Assembly (NCBI GenBank): GCA_946611525.1
Contig: CAMODS010000112.1
Coordinates: 1 to 5,149 of the forward strand
DNA from: an uncultured Lachnospiraceae bacterium
GTDB lineage: Bacteria; Bacillota; Clostridia; Lachnospirales; Lachnospiraceae
DNA length: 5,149 bases
Direction: 5' to 3'
Shown here: positions 1 through 5,149 of the stretch, one piece after another
Layout of the letters: each line of letters begins with the position of its first letter
Numbering within the stretch: the stretch's first letter is position 1
Translations under genes and position numbers: made by a program
Notes under the pieces: generated by a model
The model's database searches: none
What the model saw: only the letters and a program-made list of their open reading frames with translations
Told to the model about the DNA's origin: nothing

Positions 1-199
1 TAGTAATAATCCCCTCTATCCTGTTTGAAGATTCAATGGATTGTATTTTAGCTACCTCAACAAGCTTTTCCATTTCAACAGGTTTTTGGCGCAGAAACAT
101 CTCCTGCTTTCCTTTATACTCATGAATCTGCGAAATGTAATTCAATATTTCATTGTCCCAACGATAATCCTTATATTTTTTATAGTCACATTCTCGCAT
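1..199 (-). CDS. Fic family protein, N-terminal 66 codons (cut by window edge)
   Basis: The reading frame opens with ATG at 199-197 and stays open to the left edge, giving 66 residues that begin MRECDYKKYKDYRW. The stretch from about residue 46 contains LVEVAKIQSIESSNRIEGI, which is the helical N-terminal region of Fic/DOC proteins. SNRIEG (about residues 58-63) fits the family's inhibitory-helix motif (S/T)xxxE(G/N), whose Glu blocks productive ATP binding. Fic proteins usually transfer AMP from ATP to a hydroxyl side chain of a target protein through an HPFx(D/E)GN(G/K)R core. That core would lie beyond the window, so catalytic competence cannot be judged. The inhibitory motif upstream of the core would place it in the class with an N-terminal inhibitory helix. 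A purine-rich GGGATAGGGG lies just before the ATG. The gene has its own promoter and follows a terminator, so it is a separate transcription unit. Family call is fairly sure; target and toxin/antitoxin role are unknown. Confidence 0.82.
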   Translation of the reverse strand, partial: MRECDYKKYKDYRWDNEILNYISQIHEYKGKQEMFLRQKPVEMEKLVEVAKIQSIESSNRIEGIIT

Positions 200-227
200 A
201 TTCCCCTATCCCTTTCTGTGTTCCTAA

Positions 228-255
228 ATTTTATCATATTTTAGGAGAATATCAA
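228..255 (-). promoter_or_regulatory. Probable sigma-A-type promoter of the Fic gene
   Basis: On the minus strand TTGATA (255-250) and TAAAAT (233-228) are separated by 16 nt, close to the TTGACA/TATAAT consensus. The region around it (about 225-300) is strongly AT-rich, unlike the coding DNA to its right. The -10 box lies about 28 nt before the Fic ATG, leaving room for a short leader with a Shine-Dalgarno sequence. Position downstream of the terminator at 356-389 supports an independent promoter here. Assigned by eye; no start site is known. Confidence 0.5.
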
Positions 256-355
256 TACATAGGAGTATTTTAGAATGCTTTTTTTATCTCATATCATTAC
301 TTTTATCTATGCAAACCCTCTCCGCACAGTGAATGTATGTTCGATTTGTTTGATC

Positions 356-389
356 TAAAAATGGGAGGCATCCTTTAGACGCCTCCCAT
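356..389 (-). terminator. Intrinsic terminator of the tgt-MBL transcription unit
   Basis: A perfect 9-bp stem (389-381 with 369-361, ATGGGAGGC/GCCTCCCAT) closes an 11-nt loop and, read on the minus strand, runs straight into TTTTT (361-357). This is a textbook Rho-independent terminator for leftward transcription. It lies 33 nt after the TAA that ends the LRR-like tail at 423, which suggests the original gene ended at that TAA and not at the TGA at 617. The plus-strand side has no T run, so it is not bidirectional. Confidence 0.92.
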
Positions 390-422
390 AACATCAAGCA
401 ATTATATACGTGTCAGTGTGCT

Positions 423-653
423 TTATGCAAACTTCTTAACATACTTAGCCTTCTTAGGTGCACCGGACTGAGCCTTGATGGCCTTCTTAACCTTCTTGTA
501 GGTAGCAGCCTTCTTAGCGATGTAGAACTTCGCTGTAGCCTTGATACCCTTGAAGGAGTTCTTGCCAACGCGTAGGAACTTTAAGCCCCGGCTTCCCAGC
601 CCTTCATACTGATCTATCAGACCTTTTGTTTCCTGATAAAAACAGCCGTCTTT
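423..653 (-). pseudogene. Out-of-frame BspA/LRR-like Lys-rich tail, probably the detached C-terminus of the MBL gene
   Basis: This frame is open for 76 codons from just after an in-frame TGA (656-654) to TAA at 425-423, and overlaps the last 31-37 nt of the MBL gene in the -1 frame. It has no ATG, GTG or TTG start. The readable protein contains LKFLRVGKNSFKGIKATAKF followed by a run rich in Lys and Ala (YKKVKKAIK, GAPKKAKYVKK). This resembles the C-terminal end of BspA-type leucine-rich-repeat proteins, where VGKNAFKGI-like units are followed by a basic cap. The simplest reading is that one base was lost near the end of the MBL gene, at the T5 run (642-638) or the A4 run (654-651), splitting a protein of about 541 residues. 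Alternatives are a remnant of a deleted LRR gene or a sequencing error. From RVGKN onward every Lys codon is AAG, unlike the mixed AAA/AAG use in the MBL gene. Confidence 0.7.
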
Positions 654-2047
654 TCATCGAAGAGATAGTTCTCATCATTTATCTTTTTCCAGCCCATGGC
701 GAGGTAGGGATAATAGTCCAGGCTGTAGTATTTCTTGCCCTTGTACTTGATCCAGCCTGCCCCTATTACAGCGTCATTATGACCGCCGTAGCAGTAGTAA
801 TACTTGCCTTTATACTTAAACATCCCCTTTTTGAGGGCGCCATTTTTATCCGCAGCAAAAACTGTACCGTTATAACCGGTAATAAAGCCTTTTTTGTTGG
901 GCTTTACTACCTTGCCACCATAGTAGAGGTACCACTTTCCGCCCTGCTTTTTAAAGCCGTTTACCGTATCTACGGATATCTTGCCGTCACTTACGGTGAA
1001 GTCAACACCGCCATTAAACTCTGTGCGGTATACCTCACCGTATTTTTCTGCCCTTTCCATGATCGGCCTGGTGCGGATGAGTCCATAAAGGCTCTTTTTG
1101 GCGGAGGAAGAAGTCTCCGTCATGCCAAGCTTAAGTTTTTTGTAGATCTTGTTCTGCCGGTCGATCTCCTTTTGGATCACGTAGTGATTGGCCACTGCAT
1201 GTTTTGCCTTGATTGCCTTTACAAATTTGGCACTGTTGGAAGTGTCGGTGCCGTGGTGGTTCATCTTCCAGATGTCCACGGAGGTGGCATAGCCGTTGTC
1301 CACCAGCCAACTCTCTTCTTCTGTCTCCGCGTCTCCGCAGGACAGGTAGGTCACTCCCGAGGGAGCCGTGATCCTGGTACAAAGTGACATATTGTTGAGA
1401 AAATGCTCCATACGGGTCTCGGTAAGACCGGGATCACTTGATGAGTCATTTTTGAAATCCGTAAGGTTAAAATCAGGGAGTCCCAAGGTCTCTACGGTTA
1501 ATGCGCCCACATTAAACTTATAGCCCGGTGTCACCTCCGTAAAATGCTTGCAATACTTGCCCTTTTGGGACTTGACCTTTACACCCACATCTCCAAAAAA
1601 CTTTTCCCTGGAGGCCGAAACAGAAGCATACTCCTTGTCCTCACTGCTGTTTCCCTGTGAAAGCGCACGGTCGATGATCCAGCTCTCACCCACATAGAGG
1701 TTATTGATGGTAAAGTTATCGCTGATGTCATTGAGCTCGCCAAAATGGTCACTGTGAAAATGGGAAATATAGACATCCAGATTGGTTATGCCCTTTTCCT
1801 TGAGATAATTGACCACGATGTCACTGCTGTCCTTGTCGCCTGTATCGATAAGCAGGTAGCTTCCCTGTGACTCGATAAGTGTTGCATCACCCTTTATGGC
1901 GTTTGACTTAAGGTCGATAAAATGAATAGCCATCTCCGGCTCGGCTGCCTGTACGGCGTTCATCACCGGGTAAGCGCCCGCAATGCTTCCGGCAGCAACA
2001 ACCGTTGCCAGGGCAAGTGCCATGTTTTTTAGGATACTTTGCTTCAT
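617..2047 (-). CDS. Secreted ComEC-like metallo-beta-lactamase-fold hydrolase with cell-wall-binding repeats, probably C-terminally truncated
   Basis: The 476-residue protein starts with a signal peptide: a basic N-terminus (K2, K7), a hydrophobic core, and a likely cut after A34 in AVQA-AEP. The MBL fold follows, from HFIDL at 42. GDATLIES...LLIDTGD (53-71) and SHFHSDH (95-101; ligands H96, H98, D100, H101) give the HxHxDH metal site. SCGDAE (D239) and KMNHHG (H264, H265) match the ComEC/Rec2-type branch of the fold. This suggests an exported phosphodiesterase, perhaps on nucleic acid or teichoic-acid-like substrates; the substrate is not shown. From about 365 the protein has aromatic/Gly repeats (GMFKYKGKYYYC at about 408, GWIKYKGKKYYS at 431, GWKKINDENYLFDEKT at 452) typical of choline/cell-wall-binding repeats, so it is probably held at the cell surface. 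The start overlaps the tgt stop as ATGA, with GGAGG 7 nt upstream. The frame ends in a non-repeat tail TAVFIRKQKV*, beyond which an LRR-like tail continues in the -1 frame. Confidence 0.87.
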   Translation of the reverse strand: MKQSILKNMALALATVVAAGSIAGAYPVMNAVQAAEPEMAIHFIDLKSNAIKGDATLIESQGSYLLIDTGDKDSSDIVVNYLKEKGITNLDVYISHFHSDHFGELNDISDNFTINNLYVGESWIIDRALSQGNSSEDKEYASVSASREKFFGDVGVKVKSQKGKYCKHFTEVTPGYKFNVGALTVETLGLPDFNLTDFKNDSSSDPGLTETRMEHFLNNMSLCTRITAPSGVTYLSCGDAETEEESWLVDNGYATSVDIWKMNHHGTDTSNSAKFVKAIKAKHAVANHYVIQKEIDRQNKIYKKLKLGMTETSSSAKKSLYGLIRTRPIMERAEKYGEVYRTEFNGGVDFTVSDGKISVDTVNGFKKQGGKWYLYYGGKVVKPNKKGFITGYNGTVFAADKNGALKKGMFKYKGKYYYCYGGHNDAVIGAGWIKYKGKKYYSLDYYPYLAMGWKKINDENYLFDEKTAVFIRKQKV

Positions 2048-3174
2048 TTGTTGTCCTCCATTCCTGATAGTTTTTTCTTTTTATATCCTGCGAAGTCGCC
2101 CGCGTCCAAAGCGTCGCGGATCTCCTGCATCATGGTATTGTAAAAATAGAGATTGTGCAAAACGCAAAGCCTCATACCAAGCATCTCCTTTGCCTTTAAC
2201 AGATGCCTGATGTAGGCTCTGGAATACTTTCTGCAGGCAGGGCAACCGCAGCCCTCCTCTATGGGGCTCATATCCCTCTCGTATTTCTGGTTGAAAAGAT
2301 TCATCTTGCCATGGTTAGTGTACACATGGCCATGGCGGCCGTTCCTGCTGGGGTAGACGCAGTCAAAAAAGTCCACTCCACGCTCCACAGCCTCTAAGAT
2401 ATTGGCCGGGGTCCCCACACCCATAAGATAGGTGGGCTTGTCCTGTGGCAGGTAGGGTACCGTCTCCTCGATGATGTGATACATCTCCTCGTGGGTCTCG
2501 CCCACTGCCAGTCCGCCAATGGCATAGCCGTCAAGATCCAGCTCTGAGATCTCCTTTGCCATCTCTATACGGATGTCCGGGAAGACAGCTCCCTGATTTA
2601 TACCAAAAAGCATCTGGTGGGGATTGACCGTATCCTCCCTTTTGTTAAGCTCCGCCATTTTTTCCTTGCACCGGTGCAACCAGCGCACTGTCCGTGCACA
2701 GCTGTCCTCCACGTAGCGCCTTTCAGCTCTGCTGGAGGGACATTCGTCAAATGCCATGGCAATGGTGGATCCCAGATTGGACTGGATGGTCATGGACTCC
2801 TCCGGCCCCATAAAGATCTTTCTGCCATCGATATGTGAATGGAAGGTCACCCCCTCCTCCTTTATCTGTCTTAAGGTGGCCAGGGAGAACACCTGGAAGC
2901 CGCCGGAATCCGTAAGAATGGGACGGTCCCACACCATGAACTTGTGCAGTCCTCCCAAGTCGTGTATCAATCTGTCACCCGGACGCACATGTAAATGGTA
3001 GGTGTTGGATAATTCTATCTGACACCCTATCTCCTCTAAATCTTCTGTGGACACGGCCCCCTTGATGGCCGCCACCGTCCCCACGTTCATAAACACCGGG
3101 GTCTGCACCGTCCCATGTACCGTGGTAAATTCGCCGCGCTTCGCGCGCCCTTCTGTTTTTAATAGTTTATACAT
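2044..3174 (-). CDS. tgt: Queuine/preQ1 tRNA-guanine transglycosylase
   Basis: This 376-residue cytoplasmic enzyme exchanges the guanine at tRNA position 34 (Tyr, His, Asn, Asp) for the queuosine precursor preQ1 by base exchange. The TIM-barrel motifs are all present. ILTDSGGFQVFSL holds D89, the position known as Asp89 in the E. coli enzyme. DFFDCVYPSRNGRHG holds D271, matching the nucleophile Asp264. GINQGAVFPDIR (191-202) and GYAIGGLAVGE (216-226) line the base pocket. The zinc site is C309, C311, C314 and H340 in CGCPAC...VLHN. Length is normal and nothing is missing. The start at 3174-3172 is chosen because GGAG (3186-3183) lies 8 nt upstream; the earlier overlapping ATG at 3178 meets a stop after three codons. 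It is followed, with a 4-nt ATGA overlap, by the exported MBL hydrolase, and preceded by the large palindrome. No queuosine synthesis genes are visible in the window. Confidence 0.97.
   Translation of the reverse strand: MYKLLKTEGRAKRGEFTTVHGTVQTPVFMNVGTVAAIKGAVSTEDLEEIGCQIELSNTYHLHVRPGDRLIHDLGGLHKFMVWDRPILTDSGGFQVFSLATLRQIKEEGVTFHSHIDGRKIFMGPEESMTIQSNLGSTIAMAFDECPSSRAERRYVEDSCARTVRWLHRCKEKMAELNKREDTVNPHQMLFGINQGAVFPDIRIEMAKEISELDLDGYAIGGLAVGETHEEMYHIIEETVPYLPQDKPTYLMGVGTPANILEAVERGVDFFDCVYPSRNGRHGHVYTNHGKMNLFNQKYERDMSPIEEGCGCPACRKYSRAYIRHLLKAKEMLGMRLCVLHNLYFYNTMMQEIRDALDAGDFAGYKKKKLSGMEDNK
2055..2059 (-). promoter_or_regulatory. Shine-Dalgarno of the MBL gene inside the end of tgt
   Basis: GGAGG (2059-2055) lies 7 nt before the MBL ATG (2047-2045) and is part of the tgt codons for its last residues (MEDNK). 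Together with the ATGA stop/start overlap it points to translational coupling: ribosomes finishing tgt can reinitiate on the MBL gene. It also fixes the MBL start. Confidence 0.8.
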
Positions 3175-3182
3175 ACATTATT

Positions 3183-3186
3183 CTCC
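3183..3186 (-). promoter_or_regulatory. Shine-Dalgarno of tgt
   Basis: GGAG at 3186-3183 is 8 nt before the ATG at 3174 and decides between that start and the overlapping ATG at 3178, which is followed by TAT, GTA and the stop TAA. It lies 20 nt beyond the palindrome, so it stays outside the hairpin and accessible. Confidence 0.75.
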
Positions 3187-3206
3187 ATAAGATCTAGCCA
3201 CTGTGA

Positions 3207-3288
3207 GGCATCACCATGGGATCGCTGTGTCCACGTAGACGGACGTTTTTTCGTCCGGCGGTGGATACAGCGATCCTATGGTGATGCC
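3207..3288. repeat. Large 28-bp-arm palindrome in the gap before tgt
   Basis: The left arm (3207-3234, beginning GGCATCACCATGGGATCGCT) and right arm (3261-3288) are inverted copies with only two differences (C/T changes). The 26-nt centre contains a second stem, CGGACG/CGTCCG (3240-3245 with 3252-3257), around a T6 loop. Transcribed leftward, with the operon, the two differences give A-C mismatches; transcribed rightward they give G-U pairs and a continuous helix. The hairpin begins 5 nt after the stop of the SleB gene and ends about 20 nt before the tgt Shine-Dalgarno. No T run follows on either strand, so it is not a normal intrinsic terminator. It could be a REP/MITE-like mobile palindrome, an mRNA-stabilising or processing hairpin, or a protein-binding site. 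I see no second copy in this window and no clear target-site duplication. Confidence 0.9.
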
Positions 3289-3293
3289 GGACT

Positions 3294-4637
3294 TCAATTA
3301 GCCCCCCACTTGTAGAAGAAGGCGTGGTCCCCTATGACCTCGTATCCCGTGATCCCAAAGCTATCCGCCGATGGCACCGTCATGAAAAATAGCCAGTCCC
3401 CCACACGCTCACCATCAATGGCCGCCTGAGCGATCTGTATACACTGTTCCGCCGGCCCCCTTTTTATGAAGGCATCCACTATGCCCTGCCTGTAAGGCTG
3501 GAACTGGTTTTCCTGTGATATGACACCGAAGATGGTATTGGGGAAAAGCGAACTCTTTACACGGTTCATTATGACCGATGCCACGGCCTGCTGTCCAAAG
3601 TAAGACTGATTTCCGGCCTCCGCCTCAATAGTGGCCGCCAAAAGGGTCACATCAGAAGCGCTGGCCGCATAAGCACCGGTGGTATCCTCACGGCCACCCT
3701 GCTCCTCCTCCATGGCTGCCATGGCTTCTGCCAGCTGTCTTGCCAGTTCAGCCTGAGCGGAAGCCTCCGCTGCCTGCAGTGTCTCCAGATTCATCTCATA
3801 GGTAATGATCTTTGAATCTAATTCTTCCTTTTCCTTTTTTGCCAGCTTCGCATCTTTTCTATTTTGTTTTGCTTCCTTTTGTACTTCCGCGATCAGCTCG
3901 TCCATTTCCTTTTGTGATGATTTCAGATCATTTTTTCTGGACGCCAGCCTCTCCTTGGCCAGCTCCAGTGACGCAGACTGTTCCAAAAGCTTCTCACGTG
4001 CTTTTTCACTTTCCTTTATCAGTTTGTTGTCATAGTCCACTATAGCGGACAGGATCTCCGTCCGGTTTAAAAACTCGGCAAAGGATCCACTTTTATAAAA
4101 CATGGTAACCACATCCAGCTGACCCCTGTTTTCATAAAAGAATACGATATGGCGCTTCATGATCTCGTAGCGCTCATTCTGTTCCTCGGTGACCAGCGCG
4201 ATCTCCTCCTCCAAGGCCTCTATGCTGTTCTCCGTTTCATCTATCTCGTTGTTTGCTTTGGAAATTTTTGCATCTATAGCCGCCATTTTTACATTGAGTT
4301 CACCCAGGTTCTCATTTATCTGTCTGCCTTCCTCCCTGATATCAGAGAGCTCGTCGGCCTTTTCATCCCGTGCTTCCTTTGTATCCTCAAGTTTTTCTTT
4401 GGTCTCTTTTTGCTGCTCCTGCAGATTAGATATATCCTCGGCGCTGACCTCATCGGTTTTTTTAGTCTTTTCTTCCTTAGAACTCTTATCCGATGGCTCA
4501 GTCCCCTCAGTTTTTGTGTCGGATGTCTTGGCATAGCTTATCCACCCCAAAAGGCCGGGATGTGATACCCCGGCTATTATCAGGCTTGATGCCAAAATGA
4601 GCGCTATTGCGCATTTTATCTTAGAAAAATGTCTCAA
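3294..4637 (-). CDS. Secreted PcsB/CwlO-type coiled-coil protein with C-terminal SleB-like cell wall hydrolase domain
   Basis: The 447-residue product starts with a signal peptide (basic RHFSKIK, hydrophobic core 9-24, likely cut after A36 in SYA-K). A charged low-complexity linker (38-63) follows. Then comes a long coiled coil (about 66-310) interrupted by MKRHIVFFYENRG...FYKSGSFAEFLNRTEIL (160-196), the hallmark of PcsB/CwlO coiled-coil domains. In that family the coil commonly docks to FtsEX, which controls a C-terminal peptidoglycan hydrolase. Here the C-terminus (about 330-447) is a SleB/Hydrolase_2 domain: LLAATIEAEAGNQ with likely catalytic Glu E340, VASVIMNRV, FPNTIFGVI, NQFQPY and GDHAFFYKW. 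SleB-family domains cut glycan strands and are known from spore-cortex lysis, but the coil argues for a growth or division role. The start is TTG (4637-4635): there is no in-frame ATG upstream of the mature protein, the full signal peptide needs it, and AGG sits 7 nt upstream. It follows ilvN by 4 nt. Confidence 0.88.
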   Translation of the reverse strand: MRHFSKIKCAIALILASSLIIAGVSHPGLLGWISYAKTSDTKTEGTEPSDKSSKEEKTKKTDEVSAEDISNLQEQQKETKEKLEDTKEARDEKADELSDIREEGRQINENLGELNVKMAAIDAKISKANNEIDETENSIEALEEEIALVTEEQNERYEIMKRHIVFFYENRGQLDVVTMFYKSGSFAEFLNRTEILSAIVDYDNKLIKESEKAREKLLEQSASLELAKERLASRKNDLKSSQKEMDELIAEVQKEAKQNRKDAKLAKKEKEELDSKIITYEMNLETLQAAEASAQAELARQLAEAMAAMEEEQGGREDTTGAYAASASDVTLLAATIEAEAGNQSYFGQQAVASVIMNRVKSSLFPNTIFGVISQENQFQPYRQGIVDAFIKRGPAEQCIQIAQAAIDGERVGDWLFFMTVPSADSFGITGYEVIGDHAFFYKWGAN

Positions 4638-4647
4638 ATCTCTACCT
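4635..4647 (-). promoter_or_regulatory. Weak Shine-Dalgarno and TTG start of the SleB-type gene, overlapping the ilvN end
   Basis: GCAGG/AGG (4649-4645) is the only purine-rich site before TTG (4637-4635) and lies within the last codons of ilvN, 7 nt from the start. The weak site and non-ATG start imply low initiation or dependence on ribosomes ending at the ilvN TAG (4644-4642). Confidence 0.6.
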
Positions 4648-5148
4648 GCAGGAAGTTGACAGACCCTCGATGGCTACTGCCCCTCCTCTTACTATATCTA
4701 TATGTGAAAAAGTGGTGCGCAAAAGTGCACAAAGCTCGTTGTTTCGTCGCTCCGTCAGGGTACTTTCCAAAAGAACCGCATCCTTGTCAATATCGATAAC
4801 AGATATGTCGTAGGTCTGGGCTATGCGGAAAGCCTCTGCCTTTTCCTCCGGTGTAATGCGCTTTATCTTTGCAAAAAGGACCTCCTTCATGTGGATGGGA
4901 AGGTCGGTGAGATCCACCACCTTTATGACTTCCACCATTGTGTTAAGCTGTTTTTTTATCTGCTCAAAGGTCACGTCATCGGAGGTGACACCGATGGTCA
5001 TCCTGGATATGTCCTCATGCTCAGTGGTACCCACCGTAAGACTGGAAAGATTGTAGCTCTTTCCGGAAAAGAGTCCCGATACCTTCGCCAGCACACCCAC
5101 CTCATTTTCCACATAAAGTGCTATCCATCTGTTTTTTACTTTACCCAT
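4642..5148 (-). CDS. ilvN: Acetolactate synthase small (regulatory) subunit
   Basis: The 168-residue protein is the regulatory partner of acetolactate synthase, the first common enzyme of valine, leucine and isoleucine synthesis. It increases activity of the catalytic subunit (IlvB) and makes it sensitive to valine. The N-terminal ACT domain (about 7-82) shows RWIALYVENEVGVLAKVSGL and GKSYNLSSLTVG; N15, G18 and N33 match by motif the valine-contacting Asn/Gly positions of the E. coli IlvH subunit, so feedback control is likely. The second domain (about 85-165) includes IPIHMKEVLFAKI-like sequence (LPIHMKEV), RIAQTYDISVIDI and a closing IVRGGAVAIEGL, as in full-length family members. Length is normal. 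The ATG lies at the window edge, so its ribosome binding site and any upstream ilvB or leader cannot be seen; a slightly earlier start is possible. It is followed closely by the SleB-type gene, so the two are probably cotranscribed. Confidence 0.93.
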   Translation of the reverse strand: MGKVKNRWIALYVENEVGVLAKVSGLFSGKSYNLSSLTVGTTEHEDISRMTIGVTSDDVTFEQIKKQLNTMVEVIKVVDLTDLPIHMKEVLFAKIKRITPEEKAEAFRIAQTYDISVIDIDKDAVLLESTLTERRNNELCALLRTTFSHIDIVRGGAVAIEGLSTSCR

Positions 5149-5149
5149 A

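Noticed and set aside
41..244. Plus-strand open frame of 67 codons rich in Phe, Leu and Ile
   Set aside because: It is the complement of the Fic N-terminus and its promoter region. Its hydrophobic look comes from AT-rich DNA, and the minus-strand frame has a family motif.
401..406. Perfect TATAAT on the minus strand between the tail stop and the terminator
   Set aside because: The upstream -35 match is poor (TTGCAT at 18 nt) and transcription would run at once into the terminator at 389-356.
617..656. Programmed -1 ribosomal frameshift into the LRR-like tail
   Set aside because: The overlap lacks an in-frame X XXY YYZ heptamer; CAA AAG and AAA CAA do not allow standard tandem slippage. A mutation or sequencing error fits better, although transcript slippage at T5 is not excluded.
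626..1387. Plus-strand open frame of 253 codons opposite the MBL gene
   Set aside because: It mirrors the MBL coding sequence, shows no recognisable domain, and lacks a separate transcription context.
3207..3288. Palindrome as an intrinsic terminator
   Set aside because: There is no T tract after the stem on either strand; the T6 is in the loop.
3175..3293. preQ1 riboswitch or T-box upstream of tgt
   Set aside because: The gap is nearly filled by the long palindrome. I see neither the small C-rich/A-rich pseudoknot pattern of preQ1 elements nor a T-box sequence.
4149..4565. Several plus-strand open frames opposite the coiled-coil gene
   Set aside because: They are Ser/Phe/Leu-rich shadows of Glu/Lys-rich coiled-coil codons, not independent genes.

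Overview
The window looks like a chromosomal segment from a Gram-positive clostridial bacterium, most likely Lachnospiraceae. This rests on recognition of family features, not on a database search: the tgt protein has the C-terminal wording I associate with Lachnospiraceae, a PcsB/CwlO-type coiled coil is joined to a SleB hydrolase, there are Gram-positive cell-wall-binding repeats, and there is a Lys-rich tail resembling BspA-type leucine-rich-repeat proteins. All genes I can support lie on the minus strand, so the biological order runs from high to low coordinates.

Right to left, the layout is as follows. An ilvN-type acetolactate synthase small subunit (4642-5148) is followed after 4 nt by a secreted coiled-coil/SleB cell-wall hydrolase that starts with TTG (3294-4637). 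A 119-nt gap (3175-3293) holds a very large palindrome with 28-bp arms. Then comes tgt, tRNA-guanine transglycosylase (2044-3174), whose stop codon overlaps (ATGA) the start of a secreted ComEC-like metallo-beta-lactamase-fold hydrolase with C-terminal cell-wall-binding repeats (617-2047). Just past that gene's stop, in the -1 frame, lies a Lys-rich LRR-type tail with no start codon of its own (423-653). A clear intrinsic terminator (356-389) closes the unit. After it, a separate promoter drives a Fic-family gene of which only the first 66 codons are inside the window (1-199).

Tight spacing and overlapping codons suggest that ilvN, the hydrolase, tgt and the MBL gene are read as one unit ending at the terminator. 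Their functions are mixed: branched-chain amino-acid synthesis, tRNA modification, and two exported proteins that probably act at the cell wall. No obvious common pathway joins them, and I see no convincing new defence or mobile system. The most valuable points are the probable frameshift that cuts about 65 residues off the MBL protein, the giant palindrome upstream of tgt, and the Fic gene start hidden at the left edge.
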